Assembly (NCBI GenBank): GCA_028687495.1
Contig: JAQUAA010000001.1
Coordinates: forward strand, 1-34,744
Source of the DNA: Minisyncoccota bacterium
GTDB lineage: Bacteria > Patescibacteriota > Minisyncoccia > Minisyncoccales > RBG-13-42-11
Direction: 5' to 3'
Length of the DNA: 34,744 nt
The stretch's first letter is position 1; every line of letters begins with the position of its first letter. The notes below the pieces were generated by a model, which worked only from the letters and a program-made list of their open reading frames with translations, did not search any database and was not told the origin of the DNA. This document shows, piece by piece, positions 1-7,716 of the stretch. The position numbers and the translations under genes are program-made.

Positions 1-161
1 GGACAATCAGTTATCCCCACGCCGCTCCCCCTTATGGTACAACTCTCAAGCGGACCTTCGGTGGTTGTTTGGGCTTGCGCAAAAAAACCCGTTAACAGTC
101 CTCCAGCAAGCAAACCCATTAATGCTATCGTCAATAAAGCTTTCCCCATTGTTTTATACAT
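1..161 (-). CDS. Secreted or membrane protein with signal peptide, 3'-truncated by window edge
   Basis: The reading frame opens at ATG 161 and runs off the window after 53 codons. The visible N terminus is MYKTMGKALLTIA followed by a hydrophobic stretch rich in Leu and Gly, ending in FFAQAQ, which is a convincing Sec signal peptide with signal peptidase cleavage near AQA-Q. The mature part begins TTTEGPLESC and contains at least two cysteines. It starts 18 bases after the stop of the T4SS-type pilin gene and on the same strand, so it is probably cotranscribed and may be another pilin-like or surface protein of that group, but the part that would show this lies outside the window. An internal ATG at 149 (Met5) is an alternative start. 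Confidence 0.6.
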   Translation of the reverse strand, partial: MYKTMGKALLTIALMGLLAGGLLTGFFAQAQTTTEGPLESCTIRGSGVGITDC

Positions 162-179
162 AAGTTTAAGGTTTCTTTA

Positions 180-515
180 TTAACTTCTTACTCCTAAGAT
201 TTGATTTATAATAGCAAGAATACCTTTTGAAAGCAAGACGACGGCAAAACCGATGGCCGTCCATAAAAGCAGGTTTTTTGCCTGATTGACCTTATTAAGA
301 TTACCGCCGGCAGTAACAAGAATGAATCCGCCGATAATCACCATCAAAGGAGCCAAGACAATGGCAATCTTAAAAACGAAATCAATGCCATTGCCAACCA
401 CCGCTTCGAAACTGGTGGCAACAATTGGATTTTGGATTACAATCTGCTGCTGGGCGAAAACTACGACCGGAGTAATCAGCCCCGCTAGAATAGTAGTCTG
501 AAGAATCTTTTTCAT
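180..515 (-). CDS. T4SS-type pilin (TrbC/VirB2-like two-helix membrane protein)
   Basis: This 111-residue protein has a signal peptide (MKKILQTTILAGLITPVVVFA, cleavage near VFA-Q) and then two hydrophobic helices at about 47-70 and 84-106 separated by a short polar loop (TAGGNLNKVNQAKN). That layout, and the loop with GG followed by a basic helix start, matches the T4SS pilin-like family common in Patescibacteria and distantly related to VirB2/TrbC. The same module recurs at the C terminus of the FN3 protein at 25309-25956 (VTAGGNLNKV versus LTSGGDPAKV). It follows the methyltransferase gene by 7 bases at the end of the gyrA-containing run. Whether it assembles into a filament or is an integral membrane protein of another kind cannot be told from sequence. 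Confidence 0.75.
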   Translation of the reverse strand: MKKILQTTILAGLITPVVVFAQQQIVIQNPIVATSFEAVVGNGIDFVFKIAIVLAPLMVIIGGFILVTAGGNLNKVNQAKNLLLWTAIGFAVVLLSKGILAIINQILGVRS

Positions 516-522
516 AATTAAT

Positions 523-1035
523 TTATTTTACCAGAATTAAACCGTAGTGATAAGTGCCGGCTGAAAATTCTTTTTCTATCGTTAAGTTAAGGTCTAAAGC
601 TATTTCCTTTAAATCTTTCGGCGCCGTTCTTTCCCCTTCCGGACCGACGGGGGAGTCAGGTTTCCATTCGATGATCAAAATTCTGCCTCTGGGTTTCAAT
701 AATCTTTTGCCTTCTGAGAGCACTTTCTTTTTGTCCTGAACCTGGAAAAGAAGATTGGTCATCAAAATCAAATCCAAACTTTCCTCGAAAATATCCACTC
801 CTTTTTCAACGTCGGCCCTGATTGTCTGGATATTGAAAATTTTGGCTCCCTGGGCTTTGGCTTTAAGAGCGGATAGGGGCTCCTCCAAAATATCAATCGC
901 ATAAACCTTGCCGTCTTCCAAAATTTTGGCCAAGGGGATGGCCCAGCCGCCACTACCTGAACCGAAATCGGCAGCCGTCATTCCTTCTTTCAGTTTCAAT
1001 TGGTTTAAAATTTCGTTTGGGTTGAGAAATTCCAT
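523..1035 (-). CDS. Class I SAM-dependent methyltransferase
   Basis: This 170-residue Rossmann-fold methyltransferase has motif I ADFGSGSGG (residues about 22-30) as the SAM-binding glycine loop, an acidic end of strand 2 (YAIDI) for the ribose hydroxyls, motif III near IRADVEKG and a motif IV-like LILMTNLLF. The downstream LLKPRGRILIIEW is typical of UbiE/Methyltransf_11-type enzymes. The substrate cannot be assigned. The gene starts 12 bases after the gyrA stop, consistent with the same transcript. It is short for the family but looks complete: the first strand follows a short N-terminal helix (NPNEILNQL), and the end YHYGLILVK fits the final beta strand. Confidence 0.8.
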   Translation of the reverse strand: MEFLNPNEILNQLKLKEGMTAADFGSGSGGWAIPLAKILEDGKVYAIDILEEPLSALKAKAQGAKIFNIQTIRADVEKGVDIFEESLDLILMTNLLFQVQDKKKVLSEGKRLLKPRGRILIIEWKPDSPVGPEGERTAPKDLKEIALDLNLTIEKEFSAGTYHYGLILVK

Positions 1036-1047
1036 AATAACTTATGA

Positions 1048-3534
1048 TTAGATGCAGGCTGCCGAAGCAACCTTATCTCCCTCTTCCAACCTCATTAGAC
1101 GAACTCCCTGGGTTGAACGGGAAAGCTTGGGAATCTGGGAAATTTTCGTTCTGATGACCTGACCTCTTTGGGAGATGACGATTAAATCTTCTTCCTCTCC
1201 AGTTAAAGCGAAGGAAGCCACGATATCACCGGTTTTCGGGGTAATATTGGCTGTTTTAATGCCGGATCCTCCTCTTCCCTGGACTTTGTATTCTTTCAGT
1301 TCCGTCCTCTTGCCGTAGCCGTTTTCGGTAACCACCAGCAAATAATTCTGCGTTTTATTATTGGCGTCCTGAATGGGAATAACGTCCACTCCCACGAGTT
1401 TGTCTCCTTTCTTTAATCTTACCGCTTTGACGCCGGAAGCCTGTCTCCCCATCTCCCTCGTTTCTTTTTCTTTGAAGCGGATGGACATGCCTTTTTGGGT
1501 AACCAGAATTACCTCGTTCTGCCCGGTGGTCTTGCAGACCTCTTTCAGGAGATCGTTCTTTTTAAGAGTTATGGCTATCAAGCCGGATCTTCGGACATTA
1601 TCGAATTCCGAGAGAGCTGTTCTTTTAATTATACCATCTTGGGTGAGCATGACTAAATATTTCGTTCCCAGGGTCTCATCTTCCTTGCCCAAAGGCAACA
1701 GGGATAAAACTTTTTCTTCGGGGGAAATTTCCAAGAAGTTAAGAAGTCCCCGGCCGCGGGCCACTCTCTGGCCTTCGGGAATTTCATAAACCAAAGTCCG
1801 GAAAACCTTTCCCGAATCAGTGAAAAAGAGAAGGGAGTCATGGGTATTGGCTGAAAGGAAATGTTCAACGGTGTCGTCCTGCAGCGTCTTCATCCCCATA
1901 ATTCCCTTGCCTCCTCTTTTTTGGATTTTATAGGTTTTGGGATTGATTCTTTTGATGTAGCCGCCTTGGGTCAGGGTAATGATCGTTTCTTCCTGGGGAA
2001 TCAGATCTTCCTCGGCAATTTCTCCCAACCCCTGGACCTGGACCTTGGTTCTTCTCTCATCTCCGAAATTTTCCTTTATCTCTCTTAGCTCTTTTTTAAT
2101 CACTTCTTTTATTCTCTGCGGGCTCTTGAGAATTTCAATCAGTTCCTTGATCATTATTTTCAATTGTTTCAGCTCATCTTCGATCTTCTTTCTTTCAAGT
2201 TTGGCCAAAGCCGAAAGCTTGGTCTCCAGAATGGCGTTGGCCTGAATCTTGGTCAAACGGAATCTCTTCATTAAATTCTTCTCGGCATCCTCCCGGCTCG
2301 CTGAATTCTTAATCGTTTTGATCACGGCGTCGATGTTGGCTAAGCACTTGTGCAAACCTTCCAGAATGTGAGCTCTTTCCTTGGCTTTTTCCAAATCGAA
2401 TTTCGTTCTTCTCGTCACCACCTCGGTCCGGTGGTCAATGAAATAACTTAAAAGTTCAACCAAATTCAAAACCCGGGGCTGTATCCCCTCGACCAAAGCC
2501 AGCATGTTCAAATGGAAGGTTTTTTGAAGGTCGGTGAATTTATAGAGGCGGTTGAGGACTTTTTGAGGATAAGCGTCGCGGGAAAGTTCGATGACGATTC
2601 TCATGCCGTCTTTATCCGATTCGTCCCTGATGTCTTTTATCCCCTCGATTTTTTTCTCCTGAACCAGATTGGCGAATTGTTCGATCAGTGTTGATTTTTG
2701 GACCTGAAAGGGAATCTCGGTGATGACAATCCGTCTTTTGCCGGTTTTTTCCTGTTCCATGACTTCGGCCCTGCCCCTCGTGACAATCGGACCCTTGCCC
2801 TGGGAATAGGCCTGGATTATTTCTTTCTGATTGAAAATTATGCCGCCGGTCGGAAAGTCAGGCCCCTGGATGAATTTAAAAAGTTCCTCGGTATCGATTT
2901 TGGGATGATCGATTAAATAGACTATGGCATCGCAAACCTCGGAAATATTATGAGTGGGGATGTTGGTCGCCATGCCGACGGCAATTCCCAAAGAACCGTT
3001 GAGCAACAGCTGGGGGACCGGGGAGGGCAGAACGGTCGGTTCCTTTCTCGTCCCGTCGAAATTTTCAACAAAGTTAACCGTATTCCTTTCGATGTCTTTC
3101 AGCGTTTCCTCTCCGATTTTGGAAAGGCGGCATTCAGTGTATCTCATGGCTGCCGGCGGATCACCGTCAATCGAACCGAAATTTCCCTGGCCTTCGATCA
3201 GGGGATAACGCAGAGAAAAATCCTGGGCCATTCTCACCAAGGAATCGTAGACAGCCATGTCGCCGTGAGGATGGTAACGGCCGAGACAGCTTCCCACCAC
3301 TGTCGCCGATTTCCTTGACTTGGCGGAGTGTTTCAAACCTTCCTCCAGCATGGTGTAGAGAATTCGGCGGTGAACCGGTTTCAAACCGTCTCTAACGTCA
3401 GGCAGAGCACGGGCAACGATAACCGACATGGCATAGTTAATGTATGATTCCTGCATTTCCTCGGTTATCTCCCTCGGTTTGATCAAGCCCATAGCCGTAT
3501 TTTGAATTTTTTGATTGTTATTGTTGTTCTTCAT
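1048..3534 (-). CDS. gyrA: DNA gyrase subunit A
   Basis: GyrA cleaves and rejoins DNA in the A2B2 gyrase that introduces negative supercoils. The N-terminal half has the breakage-reunion core with GRYHPHGDMAVYD and the catalytic tyrosine in AAMRYTE (Tyr135 counted from the upstream ATG at 3543). The C-terminal half is the six-bladed pinwheel with a GyrA box QKRGGKG (541-547), which distinguishes it from ParC. The ORF opens at ATG 3543, but the Shine-Dalgarno-like GAGG directly abuts that codon and sits 9 bases before the ATG at 3534, so I prefer 3534 (Met4); Met18 is also possible. The position equivalent to E. coli Ser83 is Met, while Asp87 is retained. The gene starts 3 to 12 bases after a small membrane protein gene, so it is cotranscribed with it. 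There is no acidic C-terminal tail. Confidence 0.97.
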   Translation of the reverse strand: MKNNNNNQKIQNTAMGLIKPREITEEMQESYINYAMSVIVARALPDVRDGLKPVHRRILYTMLEEGLKHSAKSRKSATVVGSCLGRYHPHGDMAVYDSLVRMAQDFSLRYPLIEGQGNFGSIDGDPPAAMRYTECRLSKIGEETLKDIERNTVNFVENFDGTRKEPTVLPSPVPQLLLNGSLGIAVGMATNIPTHNISEVCDAIVYLIDHPKIDTEELFKFIQGPDFPTGGIIFNQKEIIQAYSQGKGPIVTRGRAEVMEQEKTGKRRIVITEIPFQVQKSTLIEQFANLVQEKKIEGIKDIRDESDKDGMRIVIELSRDAYPQKVLNRLYKFTDLQKTFHLNMLALVEGIQPRVLNLVELLSYFIDHRTEVVTRRTKFDLEKAKERAHILEGLHKCLANIDAVIKTIKNSASREDAEKNLMKRFRLTKIQANAILETKLSALAKLERKKIEDELKQLKIMIKELIEILKSPQRIKEVIKKELREIKENFGDERRTKVQVQGLGEIAEEDLIPQEETIITLTQGGYIKRINPKTYKIQKRGGKGIMGMKTLQDDTVEHFLSANTHDSLLFFTDSGKVFRTLVYEIPEGQRVARGRGLLNFLEISPEEKVLSLLPLGKEDETLGTKYLVMLTQDGIIKRTALSEFDNVRRSGLIAITLKKNDLLKEVCKTTGQNEVILVTQKGMSIRFKEKETREMGRQASGVKAVRLKKGDKLVGVDVIPIQDANNKTQNYLLVVTENGYGKRTELKEYKVQGRGGSGIKTANITPKTGDIVASFALTGEEEDLIVISQRGQVIRTKISQIPKLSRSTQGVRLMRLEEGDKVASAACI

Positions 3535-3546
3535 GTTTCTCATCCT

Positions 3547-3753
3547 CTACTTAGGTATTTCTACTTTCGGTATGTCCAGTTTTTCCAAGTTTAAGTCCTT
3601 TTTGAATTCTTCCATTTTAAAATCTTCTAATTTTTTTTGGAAATTCTTGATCAGGACAAAAGAAAGAGACAAACCGATGACAGCCACCGCCGTCCAGAGG
3701 ATAATTCTTCTTTTCTTTTCCGGCAGACTTTGAAGTTCTTTTAAAAAATCCAT
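3547..3753 (-). CDS. Small single-pass membrane protein, function unknown
   Basis: This 68-residue protein has a charged N terminus (MDFLKELQSLPEKKRR), one hydrophobic helix at about residues 17-36 and a Lys/Glu-rich amphipathic tail ending in KLDIPKVEIPK. It is translated immediately after the MBL hydrolase: the hydrolase TAG stop is followed directly by this ATG with no intervening base, which suggests translational coupling. It ends 3 bases before the first possible gyrA start. I do not recognise a family. Small membrane proteins in this position next to gyrA are plausible in Patescibacteria but no function can be inferred. Confidence 0.65.
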   Translation of the reverse strand: MDFLKELQSLPEKKRRIILWTAVAVIGLSLSFVLIKNFQKKLEDFKMEEFKKDLNLEKLDIPKVEIPK

Positions 3754-4425
3754 CTAGGGGGTCAAGATTACTATTTTCGCTTCCTCGGCTGAAATGTCTT
3801 TCTTTTTAATGGATAATTTGGATATGGGTTCCAGCTTCTTTATCCCCATCGTCTTGAGAAACCTATCCAAACCCTCAAGCTTTATCTTTAATTTAGGCAG
3901 CTGGTAATGCATCGGGATGATGATGTTGGGTTCGATCTGCGACATGATTTTAACCGCCTCTTTTGCGGAAATGGTGTAAACCCCGCCCACCGGAATCATC
4001 AGAACGTCTATCTCGCCTATTTTCTCAATTTGCTCTGCAGTCAACTCTTTTTGGCCTAAATCACCGAGGTGGCATATTCTCACGTCCTCGGCTTCTATGG
4101 TATAGATGGTATTTGTTCCTTTTTCTTTCCCTCCCACGCTGTCGTGAAAAGCGGGAATTCCCTGCACAAAAACTTCTTTTATTTCGTATTCTCCGGGTCC
4201 CTGAATCAAAAAAGGGGGCTCGGCTGAGCCAGCGACAGGGGAAACCGCCTTGATGTTGTTGTGATCGTGATGCTGATGGGTCACCAACACAATATCCGCT
4301 TCCAGCTTGGGAATTCTCAAACCAGTCGTTTCGTCAAAAGGATCAATAACAATGCTGACATGATTGTTCTTGCCCTGGCTGGATAAAATTTGAAAACAAG
4401 ATTGTCCCTTCCAGATTATTTGCAT
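3754..4425 (-). CDS. MBL-fold metal-dependent hydrolase (COG2220-like)
   Basis: This is a cytosolic metallo-beta-lactamase-fold protein. The metal-binding signature THQHHDHNN follows the strand ADIVLV, with a second-shell histidine (PAFHDS), a bridging aspartate (CHLGDLGQ) and a last histidine (IPMHYQ), in the order expected for the UlaG-like/COG2220 branch. The substrate is unknown. The ORF can be extended to ATG 4443, but a promoter (TTGAGA, 17 bases, TAAAAT at 4462-4434) lies across that codon, so translation should start at ATG 4425 (MQIIWKGQSCFQI), giving 223 residues and a leaderless or nearly leaderless mRNA. It is the first gene of the run MBL, small membrane protein, gyrA, methyltransferase, pilin. 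Confidence 0.82.
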   Translation of the reverse strand: MQIIWKGQSCFQILSSQGKNNHVSIVIDPFDETTGLRIPKLEADIVLVTHQHHDHNNIKAVSPVAGSAEPPFLIQGPGEYEIKEVFVQGIPAFHDSVGGKEKGTNTIYTIEAEDVRICHLGDLGQKELTAEQIEKIGEIDVLMIPVGGVYTISAKEAVKIMSQIEPNIIIPMHYQLPKLKIKLEGLDRFLKTMGIKKLEPISKLSIKKKDISAEEAKIVILTP

Positions 4426-4433
4426 ACAAAAAT

Positions 4434-4462
4434 ATTTTATCATAAATTGGCTTTTGTCTCAA
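4434..4462 (-). promoter_or_regulatory. Sigma70-type promoter of the MBL-gyrA run
   Basis: On the minus strand, -35 TTGAGA (4462-4457), a 17-base spacer and -10 TAAAAT (4439-4434). Eight bases separate the -10 from ATG 4425, so the transcript should begin at or within a few bases of the start codon. Confidence 0.65.
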
Positions 4463-4465
4463 CTA

Positions 4466-4494
4466 TTGCATTTTTCCACAAAATAATGTAACAT
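4466..4494 (+). promoter_or_regulatory. Sigma70-type promoter of the S1 gene
   Basis: -35 TTGCAT (4466-4471), a 17-base spacer and -10 TAACAT (4489-4494). Seven bases later is the ATG at 4502, with no Shine-Dalgarno in between. The -35 lies only 3 bases from the divergent -35 of the MBL promoter. Confidence 0.6.
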
Positions 4495-4501
4495 CATTTT
4501 T

Positions 4502-5554
4502 ATGAAAGAATTACTCGAGAAAAACAATTTGATAAAACCGGCTCAGGTAGGGAAAATCGTTGAAGGCAAAGTTATCGGCAAGGCGAGATCGGCTATCTTT
4601 TTGGATCTGGGCCCCATCGGAACCGGAATAATTTACGGCAAAGAATTCCAGGAAGCTAAGGAAGCGCTGAAGGGACTGAAAATCGGGGAAACCCTGTTTT
4701 CTAAAATCGTTGATCTTGAAAACGACCAGGGCTACATCGAATTATCTCTGAGCCAGGCCTCCGACGAACTGACTTGGGAAAAATTAAGACAAGTGAAGGA
4801 AAAAGGGGAAACGATTACCGTAAAAATTTCGGGTGCGAACAAAGGCGGTTTGTTATCGGAAGTTTTCGATGTTCCCGCCTTTTTGCCAGTTTCCCAACTG
4901 TTGCCTGAAAATTATCCCAGAGTGGAAAAAGGCGATACTTCCAAGATTATAAAAGAACTCCAGAAATTCATCGGTAAAGATATGGAGGTTAAGGTTTTTG
5001 ATCTGGATTCCAGAGAAGGAAAATTGATTTTATCGGAAAAAGCCAAAGAAGACGAGAAAATAAAAGAGATTTTAAAAAGCTATAAGGTCGGCGATGTCGT
5101 TGAGGGAGAAATCACGGGCATCACCGACTTCGGCGTCTTCATGAAATTCGGCAAGGAAGGATTGGAAGGCTTGGTTCATATTTCCGAATTGGACTGGCAG
5201 CTGATCGAAGACCCGGCGGACATCGTCAAAGTGGGAGAAAAAATCAAGGCGAAAATCATTTCCATTTCCGAGAGCAAAGTTTCCCTGTCCCTGAAAGCTC
5301 TTAAAAAAGATCCTTGGCTTGATATTGAAACGAAATACAAAAAAGGCGATGTCGTCGACGGAAAAGTGACGAAACTCAATCCCTACGGCGCATTCGTCCA
5401 ACTGACTCCGAAAATCCAGGGTCTTTGCCATATCTCCGAATTCGGCACCAAATCCAAGATGGAAACCATGCTCAAGGTGGGAGAAAAGTATAAATTTCAA
5501 ATCTTGGAAATTCAGCCGAAAGAACACAGAATGAGCTTGAAGCTGGTGGAATAA
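4502..5554 (+). CDS. rpsA: Ribosomal protein S1 homologue (four S1 domains)
   Basis: This 350-residue protein consists of four OB-fold S1 repeats at about 17-85, 100-180, 194-268 and 281-349. Repeats 3 and 4 are the most canonical (GEITGITDFGVFMKF with GLVHISELDW, and GKVTKLNPYGAFVQL with GLCHISEFG). S1 binds mRNA and helps the 30S subunit load structured messages; short S1 homologues with four domains are usual outside Proteobacteria. The start at 4502 has no Shine-Dalgarno. The gene is followed by a clear intrinsic terminator, so it is monocistronic. A generic S1-domain RNA-binding protein is the alternative, but repeat number and order support RpsA. Confidence 0.88.
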   Translation: MKELLEKNNLIKPAQVGKIVEGKVIGKARSAIFLDLGPIGTGIIYGKEFQEAKEALKGLKIGETLFSKIVDLENDQGYIELSLSQASDELTWEKLRQVKEKGETITVKISGANKGGLLSEVFDVPAFLPVSQLLPENYPRVEKGDTSKIIKELQKFIGKDMEVKVFDLDSREGKLILSEKAKEDEKIKEILKSYKVGDVVEGEITGITDFGVFMKFGKEGLEGLVHISELDWQLIEDPADIVKVGEKIKAKIISISESKVSLSLKALKKDPWLDIETKYKKGDVVDGKVTKLNPYGAFVQLTPKIQGLCHISEFGTKSKMETMLKVGEKYKFQILEIQPKEHRMSLKLVE

Positions 5555-5583
5555 ACAGAGCTAGCGAAAATCGTTAAATTCAG

Positions 5584-5610
5584 CGTCCGAGGACCAATTC
5601 GGACGTTTTT
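5584..5610 (+). terminator. Intrinsic terminator after rpsA
   Basis: Stem CGTCCGA (5584-5590) pairs with TCGGACG (5599-5605) around an 8-base loop and is followed by TTTTT (5606-5610). It lies 30 bases after the rpsA stop and just before the ftsH promoter. Confidence 0.85.
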
Positions 5611-5628
5611 GATTCAATGGGCGATTCC

Positions 5629-5657
5629 TTGAACTTTTCGAAATTCTCTGTTATCCT
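5629..5657 (+). promoter_or_regulatory. Sigma70-type promoter of ftsH
   Basis: -35 TTGAAC (5629-5634), a 17-base spacer and an extended -10 TGTTATCCT (5649-5657). The transcript should start near 5664, giving a leader of about 7 bases before ATG 5671. This argues against the upstream in-frame ATG at 5617. Confidence 0.55.
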
Positions 5658-5670
5658 GAAAGAGTATTCC

Positions 5671-7560
5671 ATGAAAAATTTAATCAAAAATTTCATATTT
5701 ATCCTGCTGATTCTTTTGGTGGTTTCCAGCATCTTCACCGCCTTTTCCAAACCATTCAAAAAGGAAACTGAAATATCTCTGACCCAGTTGGTAAATGAAA
5801 TCAACCAAGGGAAGGTTAAAAAAATAACTGTTTCCGAGAATAAGCTGGAGATAGTTTATCAAGACGAAACCCTGGCTACTTCCCGCAAAGAAACAGAAAT
5901 GGCTCTTTCCCAGTCTCTGATAAATTACGGGGTCAGCGCCGAAAAGTTGAAATCAGTCGAGGTTGAAACGAAAGAGAACGGAGCGCTTTGGAGCTGGCTG
6001 GGGCCCCTGCTTTTCGCCCTGCTTCCTCTTCTGCTCTTTGGTGTATTTTTCTGGATGATTTTCAGACAGGCCAAAGTGGGGGCAATGCAGGCTTTTGATT
6101 TCACCAAGGCCAGAGCCCGGTTATTCGGAGCGGAAGGACACTCCAAGGAAAGAATCACCTTTAAGGACGTAGCCGGCCTGAAAGAAGCAAAAGAGGAACT
6201 GAAAGAGATCGTTGATTTTTTGAGAAATCCCAAGAAATTCTTGCAAATGGGAGCGAGGATTCCCAGGGGCGTGCTTTTAATGGGCAGTCCCGGCACCGGC
6301 AAAACGTTATTGGCCAGGGCTGTAGCCGGCGAGGCTCACGTTCCTTTTTTCCATATTTCTGGTTCGGAATTCGTTGAGATGTTCGTCGGAGTGGGAGCCG
6401 GCAGAGTCAGAGATCTGTTTTCTACGGCAAAAAAAGCTGCTCCGGCCATTATTTTCATCGACGAGCTTGATGCCATCGGCCGGCACAGGGGAGCTGGTTT
6501 GGGAGGAGGACACGACGAAAGGGAACAGACCCTAAACCAAATTCTGGTTGAAATGGATGGTTTTGAAAGAGATACCAATTTGATCGTCGTGGCAGCAACC
6601 AACAGACCCGACATTCTGGATCCCGCCTTATTGAGGCCGGGAAGATTCGACAGAAGGGTAGTCCTAGATATGCCGGATATCAATGACAGGGAAGAAATCT
6701 TAAAAATCCACTGTCAGGGTAAGCCCCTGGCTTTGAACATCAATTTAAGGGAAATCGCCGAAAGAACTCCCGGGTTTGCCGGAGCGGATCTGGCCAATGT
6801 CGTTAACGAAGCGGCAATTTTGGCAGCCAGAAGAAACAAAAATCAGGTAACCCAGGCGGAATTTCTGGAATCAATCGAAAAAGTACTGCTGGGGCCAGAA
6901 AGAAAAAGCCACGTTCTGTCAAAAAGGGAAAAGGAAATAGCAGCCTATCACGAAGCCGGTCACGCCTTGGTTTCAGCTTCCTTGCCGGGAAACGAACCTG
7001 TCAGAAAAATTTCCATCGTGGCCAGGGGAGTAGCCGCCGGCTATACGATAAAAATGCCGACGGAGGAAAGAAGAATCAAAACGAAATCTGAATTCTTGGC
7101 TGAATTGGCCACCCTGCTGGGCGGCTTCGTCGCGGAAAAAATAAAATTCGGCGAAATGACTACGGGAGCCAGCAACGATCTGGAAAAAGCATCTGAGCTT
7201 GCCAGGAAACTGGTGAAAGAATACGGCATGTCTTCTCTGGGACCGATTTCTTTCGGAGAGAAAGAAGAATTGATCTTCTTGGGAAAAGAAATTTCGGAAC
7301 AAAGGAATTATTCCGAAAAAGTGGCGGCTGAAATCGACAAGGAGGTTGCCGAATTTATAAAGGATGCGGAGAACCAGGCAAGAAAGATTTTAATGAGAAA
7401 GAAGGGGCTGCTGGAAAAAATCGCCAAAAGATTAATCGAAAAGGAAACTATCGAAAGAGAGGAATTTGAAGAATTGATCGGACAAAGAAAAGCGGAAAAA
7501 CCATCTCACGCTCCGATAAACAGGGAAAGGGCGGTCAGGATAAAAATCAAACAGGTGTAA
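5671..7560 (+). CDS. ftsH: ATP-dependent zinc metalloprotease FtsH
   Basis: FtsH is a membrane-anchored hexameric AAA+ protease that degrades membrane and some cytosolic proteins. From ATG 5671 it has 629 residues: an N-terminal transmembrane helix (about 3-24), a small extracytoplasmic domain, a second helix (about 107-131), the AAA module with Walker A GSPGTGKT (205-212), Walker B IIFIDE (260-265) and second region of homology ending RPGRFDRR, then the M41 protease with zinc motif HEAGH (427-431). The ORF is open from ATG 5617, but the predicted promoter overlaps the extra 18 codons and the first helix begins at MKNLIKNF. Six bases after its stop comes tRNA-Ile, so ftsH and the tRNAs are probably cotranscribed. 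Confidence 0.97.
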   Translation: MKNLIKNFIFILLILLVVSSIFTAFSKPFKKETEISLTQLVNEINQGKVKKITVSENKLEIVYQDETLATSRKETEMALSQSLINYGVSAEKLKSVEVETKENGALWSWLGPLLFALLPLLLFGVFFWMIFRQAKVGAMQAFDFTKARARLFGAEGHSKERITFKDVAGLKEAKEELKEIVDFLRNPKKFLQMGARIPRGVLLMGSPGTGKTLLARAVAGEAHVPFFHISGSEFVEMFVGVGAGRVRDLFSTAKKAAPAIIFIDELDAIGRHRGAGLGGGHDEREQTLNQILVEMDGFERDTNLIVVAATNRPDILDPALLRPGRFDRRVVLDMPDINDREEILKIHCQGKPLALNINLREIAERTPGFAGADLANVVNEAAILAARRNKNQVTQAEFLESIEKVLLGPERKSHVLSKREKEIAAYHEAGHALVSASLPGNEPVRKISIVARGVAAGYTIKMPTEERRIKTKSEFLAELATLLGGFVAEKIKFGEMTTGASNDLEKASELARKLVKEYGMSSLGPISFGEKEELIFLGKEISEQRNYSEKVAAEIDKEVAEFIKDAENQARKILMRKKGLLEKIAKRLIEKETIEREEFEELIGQRKAEKPSHAPINRERAVRIKIKQV

Positions 7561-7566
7561 ATGGAT

Positions 7567-7641
7567 GGGCGTGTAGCTCAGTGGTAGAGCATTACTCTTA
7601 TAAAGTAAGGGTCGAAGGTTCGATCCCTTCCACGCCCACCA
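7567..7641 (+). tRNA. tRNA-Ile(UAU), CCA encoded
   Basis: The acceptor GGGCGTG pairs with CACGCCC. The D arm is GCTC/GAGC, the anticodon stem TTACT/AGTAA, the loop CTTATAA (anticodon TAT, reads AUA) and the T arm GAAGG/CCTTC around TTCGATC. The discriminator A at 7638 is followed by genomic CCA (7639-7641). Bacteria usually read AUA with a lysidine-modified CAU tRNA, so a UAU anticodon is uncommon. Confidence 0.88.
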
Positions 7642-7642
7642 G

Positions 7643-7715
7643 GGGCGGTTAGCTCAGTTGGCAGAGCGCATACTTGACGTGTATGAGGTCAGAGGTTCGA
7701 GCCCTCTACCGCCCA
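7643..7715 (+). tRNA. tRNA-Val(GAC)
   Basis: The acceptor GGGCGGT pairs with ACCGCCC. The anticodon stem is CATAC/GTATG with loop TTGACGT (anticodon GAC), and the T loop is TTCGAGC. No CCA is encoded: discriminator A7715 and one C are followed directly by the rluA ATG at 7717. Confidence 0.93.
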
Positions 7716-7716
7716 C

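Noticed and set aside
2950..3318. 122-codon plus-strand frame opposite gyrA
   Set aside because: It is the complement of conserved gyrA codons, has no recognisable domain or promoter, and its composition mirrors gyrA.
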